Made by a program: the position numbers and the translations under genes
Assembly (NCBI RefSeq): GCF_900199375.1
Contig: NZ_LT900217.1
Location: forward strand, 1,054,001 to 1,118,000
Direction: 5' to 3'
Length of the DNA stretch: 64,000 nt
Origin: Gordonibacter urolithinfaciens
GTDB lineage: Bacteria; Actinomycetota; Coriobacteriia; Coriobacteriales; Eggerthellaceae
In this document: positions 23,812 to 32,473 of the stretch, in pieces
Layout of the letters: each line of letters opens with the position of its first letter
Position numbering within the stretch: the first letter of the stretch is position 1
The notes under the pieces: generated by a model
Database searches by the model: none
Told to the model about the DNA's origin: nothing
The model's input: the letters and a program-made list of their open reading frames with translations, nothing else

Positions 23812-25962
23812 CTACGAGCGGCGGCTCGACCCGTAGGCGGCGTTCTTGCGGTTGCCGAAGGCGCTGCCCTTGCGGGCGGCCTTCTTCAAGTCCTTCAGCA
23901 CGTCCTCCTCGCTCGCGCCTTCCACGCTCGCGCGCAGCTTCACCACTTGGTCGCGCAGGCGGGCCGCCTCCTCGTAGTCCATGCTCTGGGACGCCGAGGC
24001 CATCTCGTCCTCCATGGAGGCTATGATGCGCAGCACCTCCTCGCGCGAGAGCGCGGCCAGCTCGGCGTTCACCTGCTCGGCCGTGGTGTTGCCCACCTCG
24101 TCGGTCACGTAGTCCATGATGTCGTTGATGGCCTTGCGGATGGTCTGCGGCTCTATGCCGTGGTCCTCGTTGTACTGCATCTGTATGGAGCGGCGGCGCT
24201 TCGTCTCGTCGATGGCAAGCGCCATGGAGTCGGTCATCTTGTCGGCGTACATGATGACCTGGCCCGACACGTTGCGGGCGGCGCGGCCGATGGTCTGGAT
24301 GAGCGAGCGGTGGTTGCGCAGGAACCCCTCCTTGTCGGCATCGAGGATGGCCACGAGCGAGACCTCGGGCAAATCCAGGCCCTCGCGCAGCAGGTTGATG
24401 CCCACGAGCACGTCGAACTTGCCCTGGCGCAGCTCGCGCAGGATCTCCACGCGTTCGAGCGTGGCGATGTCCGAGTGCATGTAACGCGCCTTCACGCCCT
24501 GGTCAAGCAAGTGGTCGGTCAGATCCTCCGCCATCTTCTTCGTGAGGGTGGTAATGAGCACGCGCTCGTCGCGGGCGGCACGGTCCTTGGACTCGTCGAT
24601 GATGTCGTCGATCTGGGAGGCGCTCCCGCGCACGATGATCTCGGGGTCCAGTAGGCCGGTCGGGCGGATGATCTGCTCCACCTGCTGCTGCGACACCTTC
24701 TGCTCGTAATCGCCCGGCGTGGCCGACACGTACACGAACTGCGGAATGCGCTCTTCGAACTCGTCGAAGCGCAAGGGGCGGTTGTCCAGGCAGCTGGGCA
24801 GGCGGAACCCGTGCTCGGCCAGCGTGATCTTGCGCGAGCGGTCGCCCTCGTGCATGCCGCGGATCTGCGGCACCGTCACGTGGCTCTCGTCGATGATGCA
24901 GAGGAAGTCCTTCGGGAAGTAGTCGATGAGCGTGTAGGGCGGCTCGCCCGGCGAGCGCCCGTCGATGTGGCGCGAGTAGTTCTCGATGCCGGAGCAGAAG
25001 CCCATTGTCTCCATCATCTCCAGATCGTAGTTCGTGCGCATCTCCAAACGCTGCGCCTCGAGCAGCTTGCCCTCCTCCTTGAACTGCTGCAGGCGCTCGC
25101 GCAGCTCGTCGCGGATGGTGCCGAGCGCGCGGTCCATCTTCGGGCGCGTGGCCACGTAGTGCGACGCGGGCCAGATGGGCAGCGCCTCGAACTCGTTCAC
25201 CACCTCGCCCGTGACGTTGTCCACTTCCGCAATGCGCTCTATCTCGTCGCCCCAGAACTCGATGCGCAACGGGTTGTCCGCATAGGGCGGGAACACGTCC
25301 AGGTTGTCGCCGCGCACGCGGAACGCGCCGCGCTTCAGCTCGTAGTCGTTGCGGTCGTACTGGATGTCGATGAGCTCGTGGATGACGTCGTCGCGGTCCA
25401 TCTCCTTCTGCTTGTCCACGAACACCGCCATGCCGGCATAGTCCATGGGCGAGCCGATGCCGTAGATGCACGACACCGAGGCCACCACGATGCAGTCGCG
25501 CCGCGAAAGCAGGGCCGAAGTGGCCGCATGGCGCAGCTTCTCCACTTCCTCGTTGATGGAGGCGTCCTTCTCGATGAACGTGTCGGACGAGGGCACGTAG
25601 GCCTCGGGCTGGTAGTAGTCGTAATACGACACGAAGTACACCACGGAGTTGTTCGGGAAGAACTCCTTCAGCTCACTGGCCAGCTGGGCCGCGAGCGTCT
25701 TGTTCGGCGCCATGACCAGCGTGGGCTTCTGCACGGCCTCGATGGTCTTGGCCATGGTGAACGTCTTGCCCGAGCCCGTCACGCCCAGGAGCGTCTGGTA
25801 GCGCAGGCCGTCCTCGACCCCGCGGGCCAGCTTCTCGATGGCCTGCGGCTGGTCGCCCGACGGCTCGTAGGGCGACACCACCTTGAGGGGCGTCGTAGCC
25901 AGCCGCACCTCCGGCAGCTTGCCCTCCATCTCGAGGCCCTCGATATTCGAAAGATGCGCCAC
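23812..25962 (-). CDS. uvrB: Excinuclease ABC subunit B
   Basis: 716 residues from a GTG at 25960-25962 with AAGGAG seven bases before. UvrB is the damage-verifying helicase of nucleotide excision repair, acting with UvrA and UvrC. Visible motifs are Walker [13 protein letters not shown], the beta-hairpin region [18 protein letters not shown], Walker B CIIDESHV, helicase motifs QTIGRAARN near 555, and the C-terminal UVR motif [18 protein letters not shown]. An SOS box lies about 90 bases upstream. uvrA is not in the window. Confidence 0.97.
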   Translation of the reverse strand: MAHLSNIEGLEMEGKLPEVRLATTPLKVVSPYEPSGDQPQAIEKLARGVEDGLRYQTLLGVTGSGKTFTMAKTIEAVQKPTLVMAPNKTLAAQLASELKEFFPNNSVVYFVSYYDYYQPEAYVPSSDTFIEKDASINEEVEKLRHAATSALLSRRDCIVVASVSCIYGIGSPMDYAGMAVFVDKQKEMDRDDVIHELIDIQYDRNDYELKRGAFRVRGDNLDVFPPYADNPLRIEFWGDEIERIAEVDNVTGEVVNEFEALPIWPASHYVATRPKMDRALGTIRDELRERLQQFKEEGKLLEAQRLEMRTNYDLEMMETMGFCSGIENYSRHIDGRSPGEPPYTLIDYFPKDFLCIIDESHVTVPQIRGMHEGDRSRKITLAEHGFRLPSCLDNRPLRFDEFEERIPQFVYVSATPGDYEQKVSQQQVEQIIRPTGLLDPEIIVRGSASQIDDIIDESKDRAARDERVLITTLTKKMAEDLTDHLLDQGVKARYMHSDIATLERVEILRELRQGKFDVLVGINLLREGLDLPEVSLVAILDADKEGFLRNHRSLIQTIGRAARNVSGQVIMYADKMTDSMALAIDETKRRRSIQMQYNEDHGIEPQTIRKAINDIMDYVTDEVGNTTAEQVNAELAALSREEVLRIIASMEDEMASASQSMDYEEAARLRDQVVKLRASVEGASEEDVLKDLKKAARKGSAFGNRKNAAYGSSRRS

Positions 25963-26053
25963 GTAAGCTCCTTCCCGAAGAGAACGCCGCATGCCGAAGG
26001 ACACCGACGAGAGGGTTCATCGACCACTCAGTCTAGCACAGCAGAAGCAAAAT

Positions 26054-26065
26054 GAACATATGTTC
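26054..26065. promoter_or_regulatory. LexA (SOS) box upstream of uvrB
   Basis: GAACATATGTTC, a 12-bp palindrome followed by G, fits the Gram-positive/actinobacterial SOS consensus CGAACnnnnGTTYG except for the first base. It overlaps a -35 region that would serve TAGACT at 26030-26035 on the minus strand. uvrB is a classical SOS gene, which supports the call. Confidence 0.75.
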
Positions 26066-26113
26066 GTGATTCAACCGTTATCTTCCCCATCTTTCGAGAT
26101 GATGTCGAGCTGC

Positions 26114-26389
26114 CTAGGCGCTTGCCAAATCCTTGCGAACCAAGCTGCGCAGGTAATCCGACCGGCTCATGCCCAGCTTCGACGCCCGCTCGTCCATAGC
26201 CGCAACCTTCTGCGGCGTGTCCTTAAACCCGACGAACTGCAACGGCTCCCCGAATTTGAGGGGTCGCCCCACAATGATCTCGCCCACCTGCTCGCCAGGC
26301 AAGATGCCCTGCGCTGCTTCCTTCTCCCATTCATCAAGCTGCTCGGCGGTGACCCCGAACATCTCCTCAAGCTCTTTCGCTGTCTTCAC
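26114..26389 (-). CDS. Antitoxin-like protein of a small gene pair
   Basis: 91 residues. The C-terminus (QKVAAMDERASKLGMSRSDYLRSLVRKDL) looks like a ribbon-helix-helix or CopG-type segment, as in antitoxins. The N-terminus (TAKELEEMFGVTAEQLDEWEKEAAQG) is helical. It starts 3 bases after the stop of the 85-residue gene, so the pair is one operon with the toxin-like gene first, as in BrnT-BrnA. Antitoxin activity is inferred from order and fold. Confidence 0.65.
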   Translation of the reverse strand: MKTAKELEEMFGVTAEQLDEWEKEAAQGILPGEQVGEIIVGRPLKFGEPLQFVGFKDTPQKVAAMDERASKLGMSRSDYLRSLVRKDLASA

Positions 26390-26392
26390 GTT

Positions 26393-26650
26393 CTACCTCC
26401 CTGTCAGCCCGAACTCTGCCAAAACGCTCGCTGTCGGCGGCGTCATTGCATGGTATATCAGCACACCGTACCATTTGTCGACGCCGACCATCTGGACGAG
26501 GCGTCCATCGCTGCAAAACCCAAGGGCTACCACACGATCCTCTTTCGGTGCCCTACGATGTTGCTTCCTCGCGTAGTTCTTCCAAGCATACAGGATCTCT
26601 TCCTCGGTCAACCCATGCTTGAGCGCGTGCAAATCAACCAGCACTTCCAT
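26393..26650 (-). CDS. Toxin-like small protein, possibly BrnT-like
   Basis: 85 residues. The core DRVVALGFCSDGRLVQMVGVD...VLIYHAMTPP resembles the BrnT/RelE-like pattern (R.V.LG....GR.L...., then an I.HA strand). It sits first in a two-gene operon with its own sigma-70 promoter at 26685-26713. Base composition around it is lower in GC than its neighbours, which suggests acquisition. The exact family is uncertain. Confidence 0.6.
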   Translation of the reverse strand: MEVLVDLHALKHGLTEEEILYAWKNYARKQHRRAPKEDRVVALGFCSDGRLVQMVGVDKWYGVLIYHAMTPPTASVLAEFGLTGR

Positions 26651-26684
26651 CGGGCGATCACCTATTCCTTTTTGTTAAACGAAA

Positions 26685-26713
26685 TTGTAAAACGTAAATG
26701 GCGCAGCGTCAAG
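26685..26713 (-). promoter_or_regulatory. Sigma-70 promoter of the small toxin/antitoxin-like operon
   Basis: Minus strand: TTGACG (26708-26713), 17-bp spacer, TACAAT (26685-26690), about 35 bases before the start at 26650. The rest of the gap 26651-27062 contains the hairpin at 26940-26968 and no convincing gene. Confidence 0.7.
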
Positions 26714-26933
26714 GAAGGCAGGGCACGGAGAGCGACCCGCACTTCCTCTCGTCGTTTTTCAGATGAAGGTTTCCATGGCAGACCCCTCTTCCGGTTCCGA
26801 AAGCTGGAGAGGATCTTGCAAGCGTGGTACGGGCGGACGCGGAACACCGTCGCCATCTATGGGCCGCCCTCCCGCATTGCGGCATCGGGCAGGCGCTTGC
26901 ACTGGCTCTTTTCGACAAATCACATGGTAGCAC

Positions 26934-26968
26934 AAAAAAGAACATCCGTACTTATAAAACGGATGTTC
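26934..26968 (-). terminator. Intrinsic terminator after coaE, possibly bidirectional
   Basis: A perfect 10-bp stem (GAACATCCGT 26940-26949 with ACGGATGTTC 26959-26968) is followed on the minus strand by TTTTTTG and on the plus strand by an A/T-rich TAATATAATTTTT. It lies about 95 bases past the coaE stop. Confidence 0.8.
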
Positions 26969-27062
26969 TAATATAATTTTTCGAACATGATGCTGGCCCA
27001 CGCCGGACGCGACTAAAAGCTCGGGAAGGGCCCGCCCAAGGGGCATCCTCGCCGTCTAGTCT

Positions 27063-27659
27063 TTACAGGCCTTTCTCGTACTCTCCCCACCAGGCTATCA
27101 CCTGGTTGTGCAGTTCCTCGGGGGTGCCGTCGTTGTTGAACACCACGTCGGCGGCCTCGATGCGGTCGGCATCGGTGATCTGGCGGGCGATGCGGCGGCG
27201 CACATCGGCCTCGTCGAAGCCCGACGCCACGGCGCGCTCGATGCGCACGTCCAGCGGTGCCAGCACGGCGATAACGACATCGGCATCGTAGGCGAGCGAG
27301 GACGTGCGGTTCTTGAACACGGAATGCTCCACCACCACGGCCGGATGGCCCGCGGCCTCCAGCTCGGCCACCTTGTCGCGGTAGGCGTCCTCGATGCGCG
27401 GCACGGTGATGCGGTTGAGCTTGCGCGTCTCGGCGGGACTCACGAACGCCTTGTGGGCGAGCGCCTTGCGGTTCACCTCGTCGCCGTCCATGATGTCGAC
27501 GCCGAACGTGTCCACCAGCTCTTCCCTCACCGTGTCCCAGGCGAGCACGTCGTGGCCCACCTTGTCGAGGTCGATGTACGGCAGGCCCGCATCCACAAGG
27601 GCCTTGCGGGCAGTCGACTTCCCGGCGCCCATGCCGCCGATGATGAACAGCTTCTTCAT
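27063..27659 (-). CDS. coaE: Dephospho-CoA kinase
   Basis: 198 residues from the ATG at 27657-27659. It phosphorylates dephospho-CoA, the last step of coenzyme A synthesis. The P-loop is GGMGAGKST (residues ~8-16), followed by the CoaE pattern DAGLPYIDLDKVGHDVL. A later block, HPAVVVEHSVFKNRTSSLAYDADVVIAV, corresponds to the family's P.LFE..... D.V..V region. The start overlaps the stop of mnmA (ATGA), so the two are translationally coupled. Confidence 0.92.
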   Translation of the reverse strand: MKKLFIIGGMGAGKSTARKALVDAGLPYIDLDKVGHDVLAWDTVREELVDTFGVDIMDGDEVNRKALAHKAFVSPAETRKLNRITVPRIEDAYRDKVAELEAAGHPAVVVEHSVFKNRTSSLAYDADVVIAVLAPLDVRIERAVASGFDEADVRRRIARQITDADRIEAADVVFNNDGTPEELHNQVIAWWGEYEKGL

Positions 27660-28726
27660 ACCGATGCTACCTCCTCGATCATGCCGCCTCCGAGCACGGT
27701 GTCGCCCACGGAGAAGACGGCGAACTGTCCCGGCGCCGTGGTCGGCTGCGGCTCGCGCAGCACTGCGCGAACGCGCCCTTCGGGTTCGGGCTCTATGATA
27801 CACGGAACGGCCCGGCTACGGTACCGCAGTTTCACGCTGGCGGCACGCGGCTCGTCCAGGCACACGAAGGCCTGCCACCTCACCGGGCCCACGAGCACGT
27901 TCGCAATGCGGGCCTCGTCGGCGAACCCCACCACCAGCTCGCCCGTTTCGGACCGCTTGCCCACTACGTAGTACGGCTCGCGCGCGGCCACGCCGATGCC
28001 CTTGCGCTGCCCCACGGTGAAACCTGACAGCCCGTCATGCCGGCCGAGCACGGCACCCGCGCAGTCCACGATGGCGCCCGGCGGATCGTCTACGCCCCGC
28101 TCGCGCAGAAACGCACGATAGTCTCCCTCGATGAAGCACACATCCTGGCTCTCCGGCTTCTCGGCCACGGGAAGCCCTAGGTCGGCGGCCAGCACGCGCA
28201 CCTCCGCCTTCGTCGTGCCGCCCAGCGGCAGCACAAGGCGCGCCAGCTGCTCCTGCGAGAGCAGCGCCAGCATGTAGCTCTGGTCCTTGCGGGCGTCGAG
28301 CGCGCACTTCACCACGTAACGTCCGTTGTCCGCAAGCTGTGCGATGCGGGCGTAATGGCCGGTGGCCACGACGTCGCAGCCCAGCTCGTCGGCCGCGTCC
28401 AGCAAGGAGGGCAGCTTGCAGCAGGCGTTGCAGCCCACGCAGGGGCTCGGCGTGAGGCCTGCCGCGTAGGCATCCACGAACGGCTGGACCACCGCGCTCT
28501 CGAACAGGGCTGCGCAGTCCCGCTCCACATGGCGCAGGCCCAGCCGGGCGCACACCGCCGCCGCGTCGTCGGCGGCGCGGTCGGCCGCCGCATCGTCGGT
28601 GAAGCGGCAGGTGACGCCTACCACTTCGTAGCCTGCGCGCATAAGCAGTGCGGCGGATACCGCGCTATCCACCCCGCCGCTCATACCCAGCGCAACGCGC
28701 CGTGCGCCGTTCTCGCCCGTTGCCAT
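27656..28726 (-). CDS. mnmA: tRNA-specific 2-thiouridylase
   Basis: 356 residues. It thiolates the wobble uridine 34 of tRNA-Lys, -Glu and -Gln. The PP-loop is ALGMSGGVDSAVSA (~12-25). Catalytic cysteines lie in PSPCVGCNACCK (~95-106) and QDVCFIEGDY (~200). The first has an extra cysteine, CxxCxxCC, where the family usually has CxxCN. The tail VGQRKGIGVAAREPYYVVGK is typical. The longer IscS-dependent sulfur relay partner is not in the window. It is coupled to coaE. Confidence 0.93.
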   Translation of the reverse strand: MATGENGARRVALGMSGGVDSAVSAALLMRAGYEVVGVTCRFTDDAAADRAADDAAAVCARLGLRHVERDCAALFESAVVQPFVDAYAAGLTPSPCVGCNACCKLPSLLDAADELGCDVVATGHYARIAQLADNGRYVVKCALDARKDQSYMLALLSQEQLARLVLPLGGTTKAEVRVLAADLGLPVAEKPESQDVCFIEGDYRAFLRERGVDDPPGAIVDCAGAVLGRHDGLSGFTVGQRKGIGVAAREPYYVVGKRSETGELVVGFADEARIANVLVGPVRWQAFVCLDEPRAASVKLRYRSRAVPCIIEPEPEGRVRAVLREPQPTTAPGQFAVFSVGDTVLGGGMIEEVASV

Positions 28727-28925
28727 CTTCCCTCCTTTTGCATCTTCTTTCGTCGCCAGTATAAAGGAAGCGATGCCCGTGCAGCGCAGCGCTTCAACTA
28801 TACGTGAAGAGCCTACGCAGAAGGAGCGCAGCGCGGTATGATACGCTCTCGGCGCTTGACGGAGCGCTATACTGGATCCTGCGCATCCCGCGCATCGACC
28901 GCAAACGCAACAAGGGGGATCGCAC

Positions 28926-30899
28926 GTGTCGGGCTCGAAATCCCGTTATATACCGGCGCTCGACGGCCTGCGAGCTTTCGCCGTGCTCGCCGTTATCGCC
29001 TACCATATGCGCATGCCCTGGGCACCCGGCGGCCTGCTGGGCGTCACCGTCTTCTTCGTGCTGTCAGGCTACCTTATAACCAGCTTGCTGCTCATCGAGC
29101 ACGACGAATCGGGCACGATCGACCTTCCGCGCTTCTGGCTGCGCCGCGTCCGTCGGCTCGTGCCCGCCATCGTGCTCGTCGTCGTTTGCACGGCCGTGCT
29201 CTGCACCCTGTTCAACCACGCCCTGCTCACGAAGATGCGCCCCGACGTCCTGCCGTCTCTGCTCTTCTTCAACAACTGGTGGCAGATATTCCACGACGTG
29301 TCCTACTTCGAGGCGCTCGGCGCGCCGTCGCCGCTTGCGCACTTCTGGTCGCTGGCCATCGAGGAGCAGTTCTACCTCGTGTGGCCCGTGGCTCTGCTCG
29401 CCGCGCTGAAGCTGGGAGCGAGGAAGGGCACGGTGCGCAACGTCGTGCTCGTGCTGGCCGCGCTCTCCGCACTGGAGATGGCGCTGCTGTTCGACCCCGC
29501 CGCCGACCCGAGCCGCGTGTACTACGGCACCGACACACGGGCGTTTTCGCTGCTCATCGGCGCATGGCTGGCGTTCGTGTGGCCGTCGCACCTATTGGGC
29601 GCCAAAAGCGGCGTGCGCCTGACGAAGCGCGAGCGCTCCGTGCTCGACGGCGTGGGGGCCGCGGCGCTCGCGGGCTTGCTGCTGCTGGTGGTGTTCTCGA
29701 ACGGGTTCTCGCCCTTCCTGTACCGGGGCGGGCTCGTGCTGTGCTCGATGCTCACCGCCTTGGTCATCGCGGTCATGGTGCATCCGGCCAGCATCATCGG
29801 GCGCGTTGCGGGCGCGAGGCCGCTCGTGTGGATAGGCAAGCGCAGCTACGGCATCTACCTGTGGCACTACCCGTTGCTGCTGCTCATGGACCCGGGCGGC
29901 ATCGGCGACACGCCTTGGTGGCTCTACCTGCTGCAGCTGGCGGCCGTGTTCGGCTGCGCCGCGCTGTCGTACCGCTTCGTGGAGAACCCCTTCCGCCACG
30001 GGGCCTTCGGCCGTCTGGTGAGGAAGGTACGCTCGGGCGAGGCGTCGCTGCCGGACTGGCTGCGCACGCACGCCGTGCCTGCCGTGGGCGCCGGCGCGCT
30101 CGTGATCGTGGCCGCAGGCGGGCTGGCGCTCGTGCCGCCCACCTCGGCCTTGGAGGGCGGCGACCTGCTGAAGCAGGCCGAGCAGGGCCAGACGAGCCCC
30201 TCGGGCCAGGCCCAGGCAGATCCGTCGGGGCAACCGTTGGCGGAGGAGTCGCCGCAGGAGCCCGAAGGCTCCGCGCCCGTCGCCGACGAGCAACCGAAGC
30301 TCGATGTGCTCATGATAGGCGACTCGGTATCGGTGCGCTCCGTGCCCTATTTCCAAGAGCGCTTCCCCCACGGCGCCATCGACGCCGCCGTGAACCGCCA
30401 GATCTACGTGGGAAGGGAAGTGTACGACTCGTATCGCGACCAGGGCCTTGTAGGCGGCATCGTCGTGCTGGCGCTGGGCACGAACGGGCCGGCTACCGAT
30501 GGGCAGCTGGACGATATCGTCGCCGACGTGGGAACCGACAAGCAGCTCTGGCTCGTGAACACCCGCAGCCCGCAAGACTGGGTATCCTCCACGAACGACG
30601 TGCTGGCAGGCGCTGCCGAGCGCTATGGGAACGTCCATCTCATCGACTGGTTCGGCGCGAGCGCCGGACGCGACGAGCTCTTCGACGGCGACGGCACCCA
30701 TCTGACCGAGGAGGGCGCGCGCGTCTATATCGACCTCGTGCACGATGCCGTGGCCAGCTACCTGCCGCAGCATGCCGAAGATGCTGCCGCGCCCGCCGTG
30801 CAAACCCCCATCGACCTGGCTCTCGCTGAAATCGAGGGAGCTTACCGCTCTGCGCTGGACGCGGCATCCCGCGACCTCCTCGGGTCGATCGAGCGCTAA
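28926..30899 (+). CDS. OatA-like acyltransferase with SGNH domain
   Basis: 657 residues from a GTG at 28926 (AGGGGG upstream). Residues ~1-375 form an acyltransferase-3 domain with about ten membrane segments, starting YIPALDGLRAFAVLAVIAYHM (catalytic His) and GVTVFFVLSGYLITSLLL. A proline/glutamine-rich linker follows. The external SGNH esterase-like domain has IGDSVSVRS, GTNGP and DGTHLTEEG, giving the Ser, Asn and Asp-His residues. OatA O-acetylates muramic acid and so resists lysozyme. Close relatives acylate other glycans or lipids, so the acceptor is uncertain. Confidence 0.88.
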   Translation: MSGSKSRYIPALDGLRAFAVLAVIAYHMRMPWAPGGLLGVTVFFVLSGYLITSLLLIEHDESGTIDLPRFWLRRVRRLVPAIVLVVVCTAVLCTLFNHALLTKMRPDVLPSLLFFNNWWQIFHDVSYFEALGAPSPLAHFWSLAIEEQFYLVWPVALLAALKLGARKGTVRNVVLVLAALSALEMALLFDPAADPSRVYYGTDTRAFSLLIGAWLAFVWPSHLLGAKSGVRLTKRERSVLDGVGAAALAGLLLLVVFSNGFSPFLYRGGLVLCSMLTALVIAVMVHPASIIGRVAGARPLVWIGKRSYGIYLWHYPLLLLMDPGGIGDTPWWLYLLQLAAVFGCAALSYRFVENPFRHGAFGRLVRKVRSGEASLPDWLRTHAVPAVGAGALVIVAAGGLALVPPTSALEGGDLLKQAEQGQTSPSGQAQADPSGQPLAEESPQEPEGSAPVADEQPKLDVLMIGDSVSVRSVPYFQERFPHGAIDAAVNRQIYVGREVYDSYRDQGLVGGIVVLALGTNGPATDGQLDDIVADVGTDKQLWLVNTRSPQDWVSSTNDVLAGAAERYGNVHLIDWFGASAGRDELFDGDGTHLTEEGARVYIDLVHDAVASYLPQHAEDAAAPAVQTPIDLALAEIEGAYRSALDAASRDLLGSIER

Positions 30900-30956
30900 G
30901 CATTTAGCTCAAGGGCCGAACGGGCCGGCTGCGCCAACGACTCCGTATAAAGCAAA

Positions 30957-30982
30957 GAGGGCCCCTCTTTCGAGGGGCCCTC
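30957..30982 (-). terminator. Terminator between acyltransferase gene and rpsA
   Basis: A perfect 11-bp GC stem (30957-30967 with 30972-30982) with a 4-base loop (GAAA on the minus strand), followed on the minus strand by TTTGCTTTAT. It lies 18 bases past the rpsA stop, and may also end the convergent plus-strand gene. Confidence 0.8.
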
Positions 30983-31000
30983 GTACAATCGGCGGGGAAG

Positions 31001-32224
31001 CTACTCCGCAGCCGGCTCCTCGGCGGGAGCGGCAGCCGGGGCGGCCTCTTCCTTCTTCTCGGCCTTCTTCTTGGCCGGCTTCTCCTCGGCCTGGATGGAC
31101 TCGTCCACCTCGATCTCGAAGCCGAGCTCCTCGGCGGCGGCCTTCATGGACAGGGAGATGCGGCGACGCTCGGGGTTGATCTCCATGACCTTGACCTTCA
31201 CCTCGTCGCCGGCCTTCACGACCTGCGCGGGGGTGTCGATGTGGCGCTGCGACATCTCGGAGATGTGCACGAGGCCCTCGATGGACTGGCCCAGCTCGAT
31301 GAACGCGCCGAACGGCACGATCTTCGTCACCTTGCCGTCCACGATGGTGCCCACCGGATAGCTCTCGACGAGCTTGATCCACGGATCCTCCGTCGTCTGC
31401 TTGAGGCCGAGCGAGATGCGCTCGCGCTGCAGATCGACGTCCAGGACCTCCACCTCGACCTCGTCGCCCACCTTGACGACCTCGGACGGATGGTTGACAT
31501 GGTTCCAGGACAGCTCGGAGATGTGCACCAGGCCGTCGATGCCGCCGAGGTCGACGAACGCGCCGAAGTCGACGATCGAGGAGACGGTGCCCTTGAGGCG
31601 CATGCCCTTCGAGAGCTTCGCGAGGATCTCGGCGCGCTCGTTCTTGCGGCCCTCCTCGAGCAGCACGCGGCGGGACAGGACGACGTTGTTGCGGTTGCGG
31701 TCCATCTCGATGACGCGGGCCTCGATCTCGGTGTTGAGGTACATGTCGAGGTCCTTGACGCGACGGAGGTCGACCAGCGACGCCGGCAGGAAGCCGCGCA
31801 GGCCGATGTCGAGGATCAGGCCGCCCTTGACGACTTCGATGACCTCGCCCGTGACCACTTCGCCGGCCTTGAACTTCTCTTCGACGCGGATCCATGCACG
31901 CTCGTACTCGGCACGCTTCTTGGAAAGGATCAGGCGGCCGTCCTTGTCCTCCTTCTGGAGCACGAGGGCTTCGATCTTCTCGCCCAGCTCCACGATGTCG
32001 GACGGGTCGGCGTCCTTGCGGATGGACAGCTCGCGGGAGGGGATGACGCCCTCGCTCTTGAAGCCGATGTCCACGAGCACCTCGTCGTGCTCGATCTTGA
32101 CGACCGTGCCGTCGACCAGGTCGCCCTCGTCGAACTCGGTCAGCGTGCCGTCGATCATCTCGTTCATCTGCTCGTCGGAGATGTCGCTGAAGTCGATGAC
32201 GGACGTGTTCTTAATGTCGGTCAA
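31001..32224 (-). CDS. rpsA: 30S ribosomal protein S1 (four S1 domains)
   Basis: 407 residues. Four S1 RNA-binding repeats begin near residues 33, 117, 205 and 290 (GDLVDGTVVKIEHDEVLVDIGFKSEG; GEVVTGEVIEVVKGGLILDIGLRGFLP; GMRLKGTVSSIVDFGAFVDLGGIDGLVHISE; GTIVDGKVTKIVPFGAFIELGQSIEGLVHISE). The tail is lysine, glutamate and alanine rich. The four-domain form is usual in Actinobacteria, against six in E. coli. The start is a TTG at 32222-32224 with GAAAGGGG upstream. It is monocistronic with a long leader and its own terminator. Confidence 0.95.
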   Translation of the reverse strand: MTDIKNTSVIDFSDISDEQMNEMIDGTLTEFDEGDLVDGTVVKIEHDEVLVDIGFKSEGVIPSRELSIRKDADPSDIVELGEKIEALVLQKEDKDGRLILSKKRAEYERAWIRVEEKFKAGEVVTGEVIEVVKGGLILDIGLRGFLPASLVDLRRVKDLDMYLNTEIEARVIEMDRNRNNVVLSRRVLLEEGRKNERAEILAKLSKGMRLKGTVSSIVDFGAFVDLGGIDGLVHISELSWNHVNHPSEVVKVGDEVEVEVLDVDLQRERISLGLKQTTEDPWIKLVESYPVGTIVDGKVTKIVPFGAFIELGQSIEGLVHISEMSQRHIDTPAQVVKAGDEVKVKVMEINPERRRISLSMKAAAEELGFEIEVDESIQAEEKPAKKKAEKKEEAAPAAAPAEEPAAE

Positions 32225-32392
32225 AACGGACCCCTTTCAAACTTAAGTCGGGGACCCTTCGTCATGATTGATTGCTTACACCATGTTCGCTCTGCAAAAG
32301 CTTGCTCGCTCAGCTGTGCAACAAAAACATGTCTCGGGGGCCTACAGTTACGTGCGCTTCCGGGAGGATTCCCGATAAGCCGCATTAGTATA
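32225..32392 (-). promoter_or_regulatory. rpsA promoter and long 5' leader
   Basis: On the minus strand an extended -10 (TGATATACT, TATACT at 32387-32392) predicts a leader of about 155 bases. A small CGGGA/TCCCG hairpin near 32358-32373 and a purine-rich ribosome site are visible. Autogenous control, as known for S1 in other bacteria, is possible but inferred. Confidence 0.5.
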
Positions 32393-32473
32393 TCACACAG
32401 GCAACGTCCCCAGAACCACTATTCACAAGGCCCCACGATTATTTCTCGCCATTCCGCCACCTTTGGCCTCGCA

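Noticed and set aside
26775-26930. 51-codon frame (MADPSSGSESW...) in the low-GC gap before coaE
   Set aside because: A weak AAGG lies upstream, but the composition is Gly/Arg/Ser/Pro rich with no domain, and there is no promoter. Possibly a decayed remnant.
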